Below, one piece after another: positions 21,600 through 32,514 of a DNA stretch of 64,000 bases (position 1 is its first letter; each line of letters opens with the position of its first letter). The stretch is taken from assembly GCA_951799405.1 (NCBI GenBank), contig OX637344.1, forward strand, positions 8,184,001 through 8,248,000. Reading direction: 5' to 3'. The notes beneath the pieces are model-generated. The model searched no databases. It worked only from the letters and a program-made list of their open reading frames with translations, and was not told where the DNA came from. Source of the DNA: Agapetus fuscipes (taxonomy: Eukaryota; Arthropoda; Insecta; Trichoptera; Glossosomatidae). Made by a program: the position numbers and the translations under genes.

Positions 21600-21840
21600 T
21601 TTTTTAATTATTATTATTGTTATTATTATTTATATTATTATTACTATTATTACTTCCCCTCCGTGTCCCTGAGCGATCTGCAATAAGTAAGTCTGTGGGC
21701 TTAGTGGATTCCCTCGCAGCCTGATTGCGGGAACAACAAAAAGCTGAACCCAAAGCAGAAACTGCTCCATTATGGTTTTTACTCTCTCCTGTGTGGCCGA
21801 GGTCAAAGCTTCATTTGGAGGGAACCTACTGGTGAAATCA
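21600..21840 (-). repeat. (TTA)n microsatellite with possible LINE/SINE 3' end
   Basis: A TTA/ATT array at about 21609-21655 adjoins a moderately GC sequence. Read on the minus strand, it would be a retroposon ending in (ATT)n. I do not recognise the family. Confidence 0.3.
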
Positions 21841-21947
21841 TGCAAATTAAATCCTTTAATTTAGATGAAAATAATAAAGCTGTCGTTTTAGGATGAAAAA
21901 CAAGTGAATTTACAACCATTGTCATAAAATAAATACTTAATGTAATA

Positions 21948-22122
21948 TATGCTCTAAGTTGCGAAGATACATTGAAGCTTAAGTTTCACATTAAATGTCT
22001 ATTAGCAGACACGTATAAGTTCACGTGTAGGTAAACATGGGCATGTATACGAATCCCCACATGAACACACACCTTGCAACTTCTGAAGCCTTCTCTGAAG
22101 CCGCATGGCATTGGTAAAAGAA
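21948..22122 (-). repeat. rep-C, partial
   Basis: TCTAAGTTGCGAAGATAC, then CAGACACGTATAAGTTCACG and ACACCTTGCAACTTCTG..GCC. The 5' block is missing. Confidence 0.65.
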
Positions 22123-22124
22123 GA

Positions 22125-22372
22125 ATTCAATTCACCAACATATTTTTCCTGTCCAGAAACAGGGATTACAAATATCAATTAATTAATCATTGTTAAATAT
22201 GTTTAATGAATCATAATCTATAATTATTCAATAACATTTGGTGAACGAGGGTCAAAGTTATTGTCGATAGGACATGGCGCAGGTGGGGCTCGAACCTGAG
22301 ATGGTTTCAATAACGTGAATTTGGATACCGACGCCTTTTCCCTCGATCATACCAGCGACACTTCAAATGATA
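22125..22372 (-). repeat. SINE-F, minus strand
   Basis: GAATTCAATTCACCAACATA, TCCAGAAACAGGGATTACA, then GGTCAAAGTTATTGTCG and the head complement GGCGCAGGTGGGGCTCGAAC. Collinear with 58.9 kb. Confidence 0.6.
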
Positions 22373-22384
22373 CGATACGGCAAA

Positions 22385-22990
22385 AAAACGCAACTAAGGT
22401 ACACGGAATAGTGTAACTTCTTGCCTGTATTATGTTAGAAGAGGTTGCATGTGGCGAATCGAGACCTATATAATTCTAGGGATTAATTTAAGGGGTAAGG
22501 GGGCCAGCCTCACGTCAACCACTTCAATTTAAATGGGGGTTGTCCAGCTCCCGAGGAGGCTTGTGCTCATTTCTTTTGAAGGCTGAATAAACCTTAAATA
22601 AAACCTTAAAATAAACCTTACCGGTATTTTATTTTGGGTTTGAAATAAACACCGAAACCAGAAATCATTTCCGACAACCTCGGTGAATTATAGGTTGGTA
22701 TGCGGCTGACCACCCATACTGTAAAAAATAGTTCACTTTGCCAATTTCACCCCTGTTTCAGGGAAGGACGGCAAGAGTTGCAGGGCTTATGTTCATTTGA
22801 GATTGGGTTTTTATAATGTAGGTCCACATGCGGCATGTGTTAGCGCGAAATTATTCATGTCTGCTTGTGGGAATGCATTTAATGTAAATCTTAAATGATA
22901 TATATCCTTGCAGCTTAGATTAGATTAGATTAGATCGGTGGATTTCGAACCAAAGCACTCGGCATGGAATGCAAGCACTCTACCAACTGA
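22385..22990 (-). repeat. SINE-A split by rep-C
   Basis: The 3' end AACGCAACTAAGGTACACGG through ACCGAAACCAGAAATCATTT reaches the edge of the head at CCTCGGTG. After an insertion it resumes GGATTTCGAACC...GGCATGGAATGCAAGCACTC. It also has a local duplication of AAACCTTAAA near 22595-22620. Confidence 0.9.
22686..22935 (+). repeat. rep-C inserted in SINE-A with short TSD
   Basis: Runs TATAGGTTGGTATGCGGCTG to GATTAGATTAGATTAGAT. CGGTG lies on both sides (22681-22685 and 22936-22940; TCGGTG if one tail base is counted). This sets the exact ends of a mobilised rep-C unit. Confidence 0.88.
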
Positions 22991-23659
22991 TCTTCTTATA
23001 AATAAAATCATGACATATTTTTAATTTATTTAATAATAATTTTCAGTAACAGCGGGTTATATTAATATTATAATAAAAGCGCGCAGTTTCATAAAGCCCG
23101 CGAAACAGGGAGAGGGGGGGAATTTATGCGGCGCATTGTCGTAAAATCATAATAACAATTTAAAGAATACATTAATATTGTTAACAGTATGGTAATGCGG
23201 CGGGAAAATAAACATGCAAATGCCGCTGAAATAAACATGAAAGTGTGTATTGTGTTCCTCCCCCTTCACCCTACACCTCCCCCCCCCCCGCCCCGGCAGA
23301 GATAGATTTCCGGTCTGACTAAGGAACAGGAAGCTCTCTGCTCTCTGTTCCTCTCATTAATTACATGCTTTTTCTGGCCTCCCGCCTCTTGAGAGCAGCA
23401 GCATCTAGAGTCTGTGTAAGCAATGTAAGCATTCTCCCGGTGCGGAGGAATCTTTCAACATTCTTTACGGAGGAACTTGCTTTCTGTAGTCGTTTTCAAA
23501 CACAAAGTTCTTTTGTATTTAATTATTTTCTTTTGCATACAATCGCTCTTATGAAATGATCGCTTCAAAATGCCTTTGAATTGTTTTGCAGTATGTCTTT
23601 GATAACTGACATTATTTGATTTCCAAATCTTTATATTTTTTTGTTCATTTCACTCACAA
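22991..23659. other. Non-repetitive, locally GC-richer DNA
   Basis: About 23080-23350 includes GCGCGCAG, ATGCGGCGGGAAAATAAAC and a poly-C run near 23280. It shows no similarity to the window's repeats, so it could be unique regulatory DNA. No coding evidence. Confidence 0.3.
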
Positions 23660-23990
23660 TATCTTGTTCGATTCCCGGCAGAGTACATGAAAATGATCAT
23701 TAAGGAAAAGATATATATTATTTAAAAGTACAGAGTTGTATTTTCACAAATTGAGCATTTATTTCACCTCAAGTACTTTTGACTTGCTCAAGTCATTTTT
23801 CAGAAGATACTCATTAAATTGACATATTATGCTCTGCTGGGGTAACAAAAACTATTAGCCTTTAATGAAGACCGGCCACCAAAGGTCATCCAGACTTAGC
23901 TACTGGGTCTTGCCTAGGTGATCGGCGCTTTCGATATAAACATCCAAGCTTGCAGAGTGCTCTTGAGGTAAGATTCACAAAAAACAGCGC
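23660..23990 (+). repeat. SINE-B split by a hammerhead-bearing insert
   Basis: TTGTTCGATTCCCGGCAGAG ends the head. After about 120 bp the body resumes (ATGCTCTGCTGGGG, GAAGACCGGCCACCAAAGG, CCAAGCTTGCAGAGTGCTCT). The intact 46.1-kb copy shows that the middle is foreign. Confidence 0.7.
23766..23808 (-). ncRNA. Decayed hammerhead-like motif
   Basis: On the minus strand: ATCTT (stem I), CTGAAAA, a perfect GACTT/AAGTC hairpin with loop GAGC, AAA in place of GAA, self-complementary AGTACT, T, then GAGGT, which can pair with ATCTT using G-U pairs. Two core changes make activity unlikely. Confidence 0.35.
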
Positions 23991-24362
23991 TTTCCAAAAA
24001 ACAAGAGACAATTACAAGAAAGCTTTTTGTTGTTATTACAGTAGAGACTCGTTAATATAAAATACAGACGAGTAACCGGACTGTTCATTCATTTTTCAGT
24101 CCTTCACTCTTCTCTATCCTTGTTATTCCCACGCAGTAAATCCATAGCTTATCCACTGCCTAAATTGAAAATCCCATTTAAAAAAAATCTGATTCATGGG
24201 TTAGCGATGGACCAGCTGTTAATGTGATAAACAATGTATGAGTGTTTTTTTTTATTTGATTACTTTGGTACATTTTTAGACAAGAATGATTCCTCTTAGG
24301 TATATGTCATCACTTTGACTCATATCAGTGAATTATCTTGCACAACTAGCAGTTTCCTACGA
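23991..24362. other. Unassigned DNA
   Basis: No gene or repeat family was recognised. Confidence 0.4.
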
Positions 24363-24520
24363 CTACCTTGAGTACAAAACATGTACGAAAACTCCCTTGC
24401 ATCGCGTTAATCGAAAATGTATGGAATATAAAAAAGCACTCCTAAAGTGTGCTTTAATTTTCAGTAATTTTTTCAATTCACGTGATGAGTGTATGCAATT
24501 TCGTTCACTCGGGGCCTGGT
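24363..24520. mobile_element. MITE-E, degenerate
   Basis: TTGAGTACAAAACATGTACG, GCATCGCGTTAATCGAAAAT and GTATGGAATAT match the left half. The right half is weak. Confidence 0.45.
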
Positions 24521-25619
24521 CTGCTATCTCGTATTGATCTCCCATAAGTCTGTCCCTCTCTCCTGCAGCTGCTGCCCACATAAAAGTGCAAGAGCTTTTC
24601 TTGTTCCATCCTATCATAGCCAGCCATGCTCAACCAGTGGGCACTACGTGGACAAACAAAAGTCTTTCCAACTAAATCTTTGTTGAAAATGTGTTGTTAA
24701 GACCTTTAGATCTTAAACAAAATATGTTGAAGAATTCTTTGAGTTAAGATCGATATCAGCTGATACCTGACTTAATAAAAAAACTCGTGCGTGATAATAT
24801 TTCCTCAAATTTAAAGTAACTTAAGCTAAAAATCGTCGTCACAAAGTATGCTTCTTTTATGGAGCTACGAAACTGAATAATGCGCTAATTTTGTACTTAA
24901 GTATTTGCATTGACACTTACAAAGGAATATTTCAAGCTGTAAATTTGTTTATGAAATCATGTATAATTTTTTTTAGTTAGAAATTTGAACTGTAATTGAA
25001 AAGCATCTTTAACTTACATACATCAAATGAAAAGTTTTTAAGCCAATTAAAGTAATTGAATTTGACAAATGCTGCAATACATTAGGAAGAACAAATTTAT
25101 CAAACACTTTTTAATCTATGTAGTCTACTTATCACAAACTCGTATGTCAATAATAAATCAACAAGGAAATGATTGCAGTCGGTTGTGGGTCGAGGAAACA
25201 TACTCATTCCCGATTTTTCTAGGAATCAAATTGATGACATTGAAGTTTCATGTAAAAATTTATAACCATTAACTGAAAATCAAAATGTAATAATAAACAA
25301 ATTAAACTGTTTACTTTGTTTTTTTTTTTTCAAGTATCAGACTAAGGTGAAAAGGTTCTGCAATTCTGCAAATACCTGATCACTGTATTTTCATTGGTAC
25401 AGCATTTTTATGGTGCATTTAAAGCACAAGATGGATAAAAATATCGCATTGATTGTCTACTTTGTATGAGGAAATGACTGCATCTTGTGAGCTAGCATTC
25501 CCACTACTCGGTGTTCTCTTTACCTACAGCTTCTAGACTCATATTCCAATTCTGTGCAACAAAAGAGATCATTTGAAGCAAGGGCGCCAAGTCACTAAGC
25601 CTCCCTTAACACCATCATG
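24521..25619. other. AT-rich DNA, nothing recognised
   Basis: About 1.1 kb without a supported gene or repeat family. Confidence 0.4.
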
Positions 25620-26345
25620 ATCGTTCCGTAGTACAGTGGTAGCACTTTTGACTCGTAATTAGAAGGTTTTGGGTTCGAATCCCTACGGAGCACAAAAAAT
25701 ATATAAAATTTACATTTTCAAATATACTCTTCGTTGGGTGAAAAGTTCATATAGGACCTTTACCAAAGACCGGTCACTAAAGGTCTATCCAGCCATACAA
25801 CAACTGGGTCTTGCTCAAGAATTGGCGCTTTCTATATATGATAATGAGTTGATGATTTCTTTATAGCGCCGTTTCGTGATGTAGTCACTCCAAGGGCGCT
25901 GGTGCAAACGATGCCAGAAATTCGCTTGTCTTCAGTGCATTCCGGAACTTTCCATGGTCCTCTAGCTCTCTCACTAGCAGGTGGTTTCAGGCCAGAGGGC
26001 CAGCAACTGCAAATGCACGCTCTCCAAATATTGTGTTAACTCTTCTTATAGGTTCTTCAATTCTTGATTTGTCTCCAGTCTCAGCCGAGCGCAGTGTAAG
26101 GCTTTTTTTGCCGAGGGTGACTGGCTTGATTAAATCAGCGAGATATTTGGGTGTTTTTCCAAATAAAGCTTTGTGGACCATCGTGCACACTTTGAACTCG
26201 ATGCGCTCCGGTGTACGGAGCCAGTGAAGCTTCTGGAGAAGAGGAGTAATGTGTGTAAATTAGCGACGACCAAGCTTGCAGAGGGTTCTTAAGGCGCGAT
26301 TAACACAAAAACAGCGCTCATCAAATAAATCAGCTTAATATTGTT
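25620..26345 (+). repeat. SINE-B split by a LINE fragment
   Basis: Head GTTCCGTAGTACAGTGGTAG, B-box GGTTCGAATCCC and body run to TTGGCGCTTTCTATA. The body resumes at about 26262 with GCGACGACCAAGCTTGCAGA and ends AACAGCGCTCATCAAATAAA plus ATT units. Confidence 0.9.
25838..26261 (-). pseudogene. Nested non-LTR retrotransposon C-terminus
   Basis: On the minus strand it reads LHWLRTPERIEFKV, CTMVHKALFGKTPKYLADL, LTLRSAETGDKSRIEEPI and FGERAFAVAGPLAWN, then a 3' end CGAAACGGCGCTATAAAGAA. Domain order and 3' end match the nested LINE at 19.62 kb, so it is the same CR1/L2-like family. It is truncated 5' at the thumb region. Confidence 0.88.
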
Positions 26346-26364
26346 ATTATTATCATACTTGTAC

Positions 26365-26520
26365 ATCGATACCTTAAAAGTACTAAATAAGTGAAAACTG
26401 AATAAGTGACATTTGAAGCTAGTATAGGTTTTCTAAACTAAAAACACCTTTTTTCCTATATTCTATGAGAGAAAACACAAAAAATGTGTGAAAATCCTTT
26501 AGTTTGGAAGTTTTTCATCA
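26365..26520 (+). repeat. rep-G
   Basis: ATACCTTAAAAGTA, AACTGAATAAGTGACA and ATGAGAGAAAACACAAAAAA, as in the 11.25-kb copy. It directly follows the SINE-B end. Confidence 0.55.
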
Positions 26521-26893
26521 ATAAATTTCGTAAAATTGGTAAAAATGAAATAAGTCATCCTCATACATCATCAGGTATTTGCTATAAGAGCGCACACTTC
26601 CCGCCTGCCCTACTGGGAGCGGAGTCAGGAGAGATTATTCCCGTAAAGTACTTCCCGCCTCTGCTGTTGCTGGTACTGACAGTTGCCGCCCTGTCTGGTG
26701 CAGGATATGCGTACAGAATAGACTACAGAGTAACATACTGACTGCAGCTTATTCTTACAGCTGACTACTGGCCGATACCATTCCTTATGAAGTCTATGCA
26801 GTTTTTGCGAGAGAACAACCAACACATAAATTTATGGGAACAAAATTGTGACGCCCCATAACCGAATCGCTACGGAAAAGGCATGCAAATGTG
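26521..26893. other. Non-repetitive, GC-richer DNA
   Basis: About 26590-26720 contains TTCCCGCCTGCC, ACTTCCCGCCTC and similar motifs (two TTCCCGCC boxes resembling E2F sites). No exon evidence. Confidence 0.25.
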
Positions 26894-27198
26894 TAACCGT
26901 ACCCTGAGTACGAGTTGCAAAATTGAGTAAAGTAAAGTTTACGGAAAGTATTAAAGAGTGGCTTTCCCCAAAATCTGCCGTTTTTGTTTGTTTGAGCTTG
27001 ATTTTCTTCATCACTGTAACTCTTTTGCTAAGATCATAACTTTATGGTTGTAATATATATATGGTTGTAATAATATAAAAATATTTATTTTAAGGAGAAG
27101 AAACAAAAACGGCAGATTTTTCGGGAAAATCCCTCTGTAATACTTTCCGTAAACTTTGCTTTACTCAAGTTTTGCAACTCGTACTAAAGGTACAGTTA
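26894..27198. mobile_element. Foldback MITE, about 95-bp arms
   Basis: The left arm TAACCGTACC...GAGTACGAGTTGCAAAA..TTTACGGAAAGTATT..AAAATCTGCCGTTTTTGTTT mirrors the right arm, which ends GCAACTCGTAC...GTACAGTTA. Arms are about 88% alike by eye and the centre is AT-rich. No coding capacity. Confidence 0.8.
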
Positions 27199-27350
27199 AG
27201 AACTGATCTCTGACGTTTTCCCGCCGAGAAAAAAATCTTAATTCAAATTTATGCTGAGTCCATCGATTAAAAAAATGAGTGAATCTTAAAAGTCTGTCTT
27301 TATACAACTTCAAAGAACAAAGTCATATTTTTTTAAACATGTTTTTATTT

Positions 27351-27491
27351 ATGATAAAAGAAAAACAGCTTTGTTTTCGATTACGTGAGTATTTATTTTT
27401 ATATGCCACAACGGGTGTTTGCGAAACTGGTTGTGGTATATAAAAATAAATACTCACGTAATCGAAAACAAAGCTGTTTTTCTTTTATCAT
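27351..27491. mobile_element. Palindrome with 63-bp arms
   Basis: ATGATAAAAGAAAAACAGCT...CACAACG (27351-27413) mirrors 27429-27491 with only a couple of mismatches around a 15-bp loop. The loop edge contains GCGAAACTGG, reminiscent of the GAA block of the hammerhead-like elements, but no full core is present. Confidence 0.6.
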
Positions 27492-27499
27492 TAATGATG

Positions 27500-27750
27500 A
27501 ACGATTACAAAGTTAATGCCTCTACAATCAATAAAAATGTTTTTATTTCCCTCGTTTATTTACAGCTGACATATTTTTAATACCTGATGATGACCCATAT
27601 CAAGATCGAAAACGTTAGTAAATTTATCTACACAAATAAAATAAACGAGTGAAATAAAAACAATGTTCCAAAAAATATTACTTTGTTCTATGATGTTTTA
27701 TAAAGACAAAATTAACAATCAATTTTCACAGTGTTTATACACAAATCATA
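27500..27750 (+). mobile_element. Penelope-like remnant with inverted arms
   Basis: AAATGTTTTTATTTCCCTCG near 27535 is mirrored by CGAGTGAAATAAAAACAATG near 27645. Between them is a hammerhead-like core. The right tail ATTTTCACAGTGTTTATACA is the reverse of the conserved tail seen at 37.5 and 54.27 kb. Confidence 0.5.
27581..27620 (+). ncRNA. Hammerhead-like motif, weak stem II
   Basis: TAC and GTA can form stem I. CTGATGA (27584-27590), extra T, a poorly paired hairpin (GACC..GATC), GAA, self-complementary AACGTT and A. Confidence 0.35.
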
Positions 27751-27774
27751 AGAAATAGAATCATAAAATCGTTG

Positions 27775-28126
27775 AAAAACGGAGTGACAGGGTGAGGAAT
27801 GATTTTGTAAGAGAAGAATGTGGTGCAAGAGAAAGTGTGAAAGTGAAGATTAAAAGAAGTTTGTTAAGATGGTTTGGGCATATGGAGAGAATGAATGAGG
27901 AAAGACTGACGAAGAAAGTATATGTTGGTAGAATAGATGGATGTCGTGGTAGAGGAAGACCGAGAAAGGTATGGATGGACCAAATATCCGAAATTGCGAA
28001 TGAATGGAATATCCAGAGTCATAATAAAAGAAAAGCCTGTATGAAGAAAATTATGACTCTGGAGGAAATGAAAGAAGTATGTAAGGACAGAAAGAAATGG
28101 TGGTTGATCTGTAATGTTGGCGGCTA
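27775..28126 (+). pseudogene. LINE-C reverse transcriptase C-terminus
   Basis: One uninterrupted frame: RSDRVRNDFVREECGARES, then LLRWFGHMERMNEERLTKKV, DGCRGRGRPRKVWMDQISE and CKDRKKWWLICNVGG then stop. It is 5' truncated (no palm domain), so it cannot be functional. It is the best-preserved copy of this end. It begins directly beside the Penelope-like remnant. Confidence 0.88.
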
Positions 28127-28488
28127 GGGTTTATTAAATTGGAATTTGTTTTTGTTTGTAAATGGATATTTTGTATTTGGATATTATTATTTAATGATGT
28201 ATAAAATGTAATTTGTCGTGTGTGTGTGTTCCTTGACTTATAGGTTGGTATGCGGCTGACCACCCATGCTGTAAAAATGGTTCACTTTGCCAATGTCACC
28301 CCTGTCTCAGGGAAGGACGGCAAGAGTTGCAGGGTGTATGTCCATTTGAGATTTGGATTTTATGTTGTAGGTTCACATGAGGCATGTGCAAGCGCGAACT
28401 TGTACGTGTCTGGTTGTGAGAATGCATGTAATGTGAATCTCCAATGTAACATATCCTTGCAACTTAGATTAGATTAGATTAGATTAGT
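28127..28488 (+). repeat. LINE-C 3' UTR and rep-C tail
   Basis: A 100-bp AT-rich spacer leads to TTCCTTGACTTATAGGTTGG at 28230 and rep-C, ending in GATTAGATTAGATTAGATTA. Together with 12.3 kb and 55.2 kb this shows that rep-C is the LINE-C 3' end. Confidence 0.88.
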
Positions 28489-28680
28489 TGTCAAAGTTCC
28501 CTTAAATGACAATAAGGAAGAATTCTCCCTAAAATGTTTTTCAATTTTGAACATATAATCTTAATTGTGGAATAAGAAAAAAAGTAAAATAAGTGCGTTA
28601 TGGTAACAAATACTTGAGCTGGGTCCGGATGTTGGGAAAAAAATATATGGGGATAAAAACTTCATAGATGGGGATTAGCT

Positions 28681-28812
28681 CCATCTCCAGGATATGGCAG
28701 CGGAGCGGAGAACCTGACTGTCCGGCACATAGTGGAGGAGTGCCCCATCAGAAGACACCCTCCTGGCCTGAAATACCTCCACGAAGCCACGCCAGGAGCA
28801 TATAAATTGTGA
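28681..28812 (+). pseudogene. LINE C-terminal zinc-knuckle-like fragment
   Basis: Translates as ENLTVRHIVEECPIRRHPPG and KYLHEATPGAYKL then TGA. The TVRHIVEECP pattern is typical of the C-terminal Cys/His region of jockey/CR1-type LINE polyproteins. Confidence 0.75.
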
Positions 28813-29172
28813 ATTTTGTAAATCTTTCTTGAATCCACGTAAGAGTTGCATGTTGTTCCTCCCAAGCGGTTGACCTGCAGTAGGGAAGTATCTTTCTTAA
28901 GGAATGGAGAGCGCACATTTATTTTAAATTTAAAAGCTTCCCTGTCTCTGCTCCCCCAGGCTCTGAAGTGGGTCCCTCTGCTCCCCAGTAGCCTGCTGCA
29001 CCACTCAGCCACATCACATCCTGCCATACAGCATGTAACTTATCATAACTCCAAGATGATATCTGCAAGAGCTCCACCACTCTTATATACGCTTTTCGCA
29101 AACGGCATACATTTTTATCTGACTCCGATCGAAGTAACATATCAACGTGTTCCATTATTGCCATCTATCTAT
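28813..29172. other. Unassigned DNA
   Basis: Moderately GC-rich stretch at 28920-29040 with no recognised gene. Frames on both strands are unsupported. Confidence 0.35.
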
Positions 29173-29412
29173 TCCTTGACTTACATGTTTGTATGAGGTT
29201 GACCACAAACTGTAAGAATATGGTGTACATTGCCAATGCTACTCCTGTTTCTGGGAAGGTCGGTAAAAGTTGCAGGGTTTGCGTTCATTTGAGATTTGGA
29301 TTTTAATTTGTAATTATTTGTAAGGGCTAACTTACACGTCTCTGTGGGCATGCTTTTAATATGATTTTTAAATTTTAACATATTTTTGCAACTCAAATTA
29401 GATTAGACTAGA
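29173..29412 (+). repeat. rep-C
   Basis: TTCCTTGACTTACATGTTTG, TTCTGGGAAGGTCGG.AAAAG and the tail CAACTCAAATTAGATTAGAC. Confidence 0.8.
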
Positions 29413-30569
29413 TGCATGTATTTATCAATCTATTAAAGTTGTATCCAAATCATAGATTTTCGTCTATAGCTACTATGTATTTTTGCTTCCAATCGCTGTC
29501 GAATTATGACAAAAACTCTAGCCAACAATATCATGAAACTTCCCCACAAACAATAATATTTTTTTGGCTTTAAATTAAAATAAATATGAGTCAATAAACC
29601 AATAATAAAATACATCTCAAGACCGATCCGTTCACCGAATCTTTTGGGTTCGCCCTTGCAGCTGCAATTTCACGAAACGGCGCCAATAAAGAAAGACTCA
29701 TTCGCAATGACCATTATCGATGTAAAATAAAATGTAATTTTTTCTAAGAAAATAATAGAGGATTATTTGATAAAATTATGACCGAGAAACCCCCTTGATG
29801 ACCAACTGGACAACAAAGTAAATATATCTGAAGAGAATATTATCTTAAAACAGAATTGCTACCACATTGGAAATCAAAATACTCGTAATCTACAGGTGGT
29901 AATCAGAACCACGCGTCGTGCTGGCACGTAGTACACACATAAATACCCACGTGACAGCACGTGAGGGGAGATATCTGGAGGAGATAATATCATCAGAAGG
30001 TCCTCTAGTTCCTAGTGTACAATATACATGTCCCTGAGGTCGGGACAATGGGCCAGGGGGCAAGGATAAACCAGAAGTGGTCACAAGGGAAGACCTCAGT
30101 CGATCAGTGGTGAACCACAACAAGGCTATCTAGGGCTGTTAGAGCAACAAAGCATCGCAAAACACAATTAATTTACAATCTGCCTTGCTTTCATTAGATC
30201 ATGGACTTTTTTTAGATTATTTAAAGCCTTTTTCATTTACAATGGTTTGTGGGGTTTCTTTGTTCTCGGAAGATCTATCTTCTCACAGACGACTTTTTAG
30301 TAAACTGCGCTAGAGTGTTGAATGATAACTTTCTGCCCAATTTTTTTATTAGATACATAGATAGATAGATATAGATAGATATTTTCTTACATTGCCGAAT
30401 CAATTCTTTCCACATTAGTAGTCAGGTTTTTTAGACAAAGCTCATCAGGATGATTCAATGTATTTTTTTTCTGAAAAACGCAGATTAGGCTTATAAATTA
30501 ACAGAAAAATAGATGAAAAGTTTATAAAACTCATCTCTAGTACAGATATTTAGTCATCTGTAGATATGT
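29413..30569. other. Mostly unassigned DNA
   Basis: A short LINE-3'-like phrase CACGAAACGGCGCCAATAAA lies at about 29672. A GATA-type microsatellite is at 30353-30383. Otherwise nothing is recognised. Confidence 0.35.
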
Positions 30570-30832
30570 CGTCACATTTGTGCTTGTTTATCTTATCTCC
30601 AACAGAGGTTATTTTTCACATGAGCAATGTTTGCATTTATACTGGACCAATGTGTCTCATGAATGCTGGAAATCGATTTTGAAAATATTAAGATCAACTG
30701 ACAAATTGTCGTGTTTCATGTGTTTTTCTTATCTGAGATTGTGTAGAATGTGATTCTTTAGACAATTTCAATTAAACGTCATATTTTAATCAAATGGTGG
30801 ATAAACCAAACAAGCATAGGGGGGACGATGTA
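30570..30832 (+). mobile_element. MITE-D
   Basis: TTTGTGCTTGTTTATCTTAT to AACCAAACAAGCATAGGGGG with a complete interior. Confidence 0.75.
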
Positions 30833-31331
30833 TGGAAATAAACGTATATTTAATCGATATTTTTAGCTTTGCAGCAAGTGAGTTCCCCGTCCTGCTGTCT
30901 GACCGTGGTTTTGTTATATTGTAGTGTCACTCCAGCGTGCGCTTCTCATTAATCAGACCAATTACATCACACCACAGCATGGAGCAAACATAACACGTGC
31001 AGAGTTTAAATAACTGCTGAATAAAGCGAGCCTGGGGGAAGCAGGAACGGCACAAAAGTTAAACGTTTACATCATATTTGAGTATTTTTCTGTTTTAAAA
31101 TATCACTTCTGTGGTGTGGGAAACATCTTTTTTGTTATTATTAACATTCCTCTTCAAAAATGCAAATAAAAATATACATTTAAAAAAAAAAACCTAAAAG
31201 AGAAACCCTCATAGGCATAGCCTGTGCGTGGGTATACATTATACAAGTATGATAAAAGTAAAAATAAAAGTTGAAATTTTGAATTACGATTCTAGTTTCA
31301 ATCCATTATTACTTGAAAAATATAATTTTAT
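30833..31331. other. Unassigned DNA
   Basis: No gene or repeat family was recognised. Confidence 0.4.
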
Positions 31332-31586
31332 CTTCCTTGACTTATAGGTTGGTATGAGGCTGACCACCCATACTGTAAAAAATGGTTCACTTTTTCAATG
31401 TCACCCCTGTGTCAGGGAAGGTCGGCAAAAGTTGTAGGGCTTATATTAATCTGAGGTTTGGATTTTATTTGTAAGTAGGTACACGTTCAGCATTTATAAG
31501 TGCGAACTACACGTGTTTGCTTGTGGGCATGCATTTGATACCTATGAGCTTTAATTGTTAATATATCTTTGCAACTTAGATTATAG
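31332..31586 (+). repeat. rep-C
   Basis: TTCCTTGACTTATAGGTTGG to CTTTGCAACTTAGATTATAG. The family's GATTA tail is short here. Confidence 0.85.
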
Positions 31587-32406
31587 ATCTGATATTTATC
31601 GAGGAATTTCCTCCAAGGTATCAATTCCATCGTTGAGTAATGTTCACCCCAAGGCTTTCACAAATCAATCGTGTATTTGTGGAGAAACTGAGCTAGAAAA
31701 CGTCTCATTAAAAATAATCGTATACGACAACAAAGGTAGCGAAAATACAAAATGACATATACAAAAATCTATTCTTGGAAAGAGCACCAGGGTCCTTGTG
31801 GTTGGTGTCTCCGCTAAAAAAGTTATCACTGCGGTCGCCAGATGTCAGCTTACAGGTCGGACCATATTAATTTATATCCTAAAATTAATTGGTGATATTT
31901 TTAAGGCTTGCACAAGCTTGGAGTCGGCTGTGACATTATTATCGCGTCCGAAATTGCTACACTCTGCCAAATGATACACAGTGCTTTTTTTTGTGCATGT
32001 TTATTTTTTACATTGCCTCATGTAGTGTCCACATAACTAGGTGGCATTGCATCGGCCCTTTACACAGACATTACATTTTTTATTGTCCCCGCGCTGCGTT
32101 ACAGCCACAAACTCATTAAAAACCAAACCGGCGCGGAGTTTCCAATAGCCCGCAGTCCCATACAATGGCGGGCTTAGCATTATTCATGTGTGCTCAGGTC
32201 ATTAATGGCTTAAACACCACACAATGCCCAAATCGCAGCTTTTTATTCACCGGCCGCGATTGTTTAATTTCGCACTATTAAAGTCAAACTGTAAATATGT
32301 GGCAGTGATAAAAACATCATCATCCTTCTGGACGCAGCAGATAGAGAACGCATTTGGAAGTGATGATTAAATACCAGTTTATTGTGATTGATTTTATTTC
32401 TTTTCA
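31587..32406. other. Unassigned DNA with a unique GC-richer island
   Basis: About 32085-32300 (GCGCTGCGTTACAGCC ... CACCGGCCGCGATTGTTTAA) has no match to the window's repeats and is more balanced in composition. It is a candidate unique or conserved non-coding segment. Confidence 0.3.
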
Positions 32407-32500
32407 AGCCATCTTTAAACTATAATCTAAGTGGCAAATATATATTAACATTTAAGGTTCACATTAAATGCGTGCTCACGAGCAGACACATGCGACACTT
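32407..32500 (-). repeat. rep-C, tail only
   Basis: AACTATAATCTAAGTGGCAA and CACATTAAATGCGTGCTCAC, then truncated. Confidence 0.65.
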
Positions 32501-32514
32501 CTAAAACAGTGGAC

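Noticed and set aside
26590..26720. Promoter with E2F-like TTCCCGCC boxes
   Set aside because: Two short boxes in unique DNA are not enough without a gene or transcript start.
30425..30465. Another hammerhead on the minus strand (CTGATGAGCTTTG)
   Set aside because: The hairpin pairs poorly and no GAA plus self-complementary block follows.
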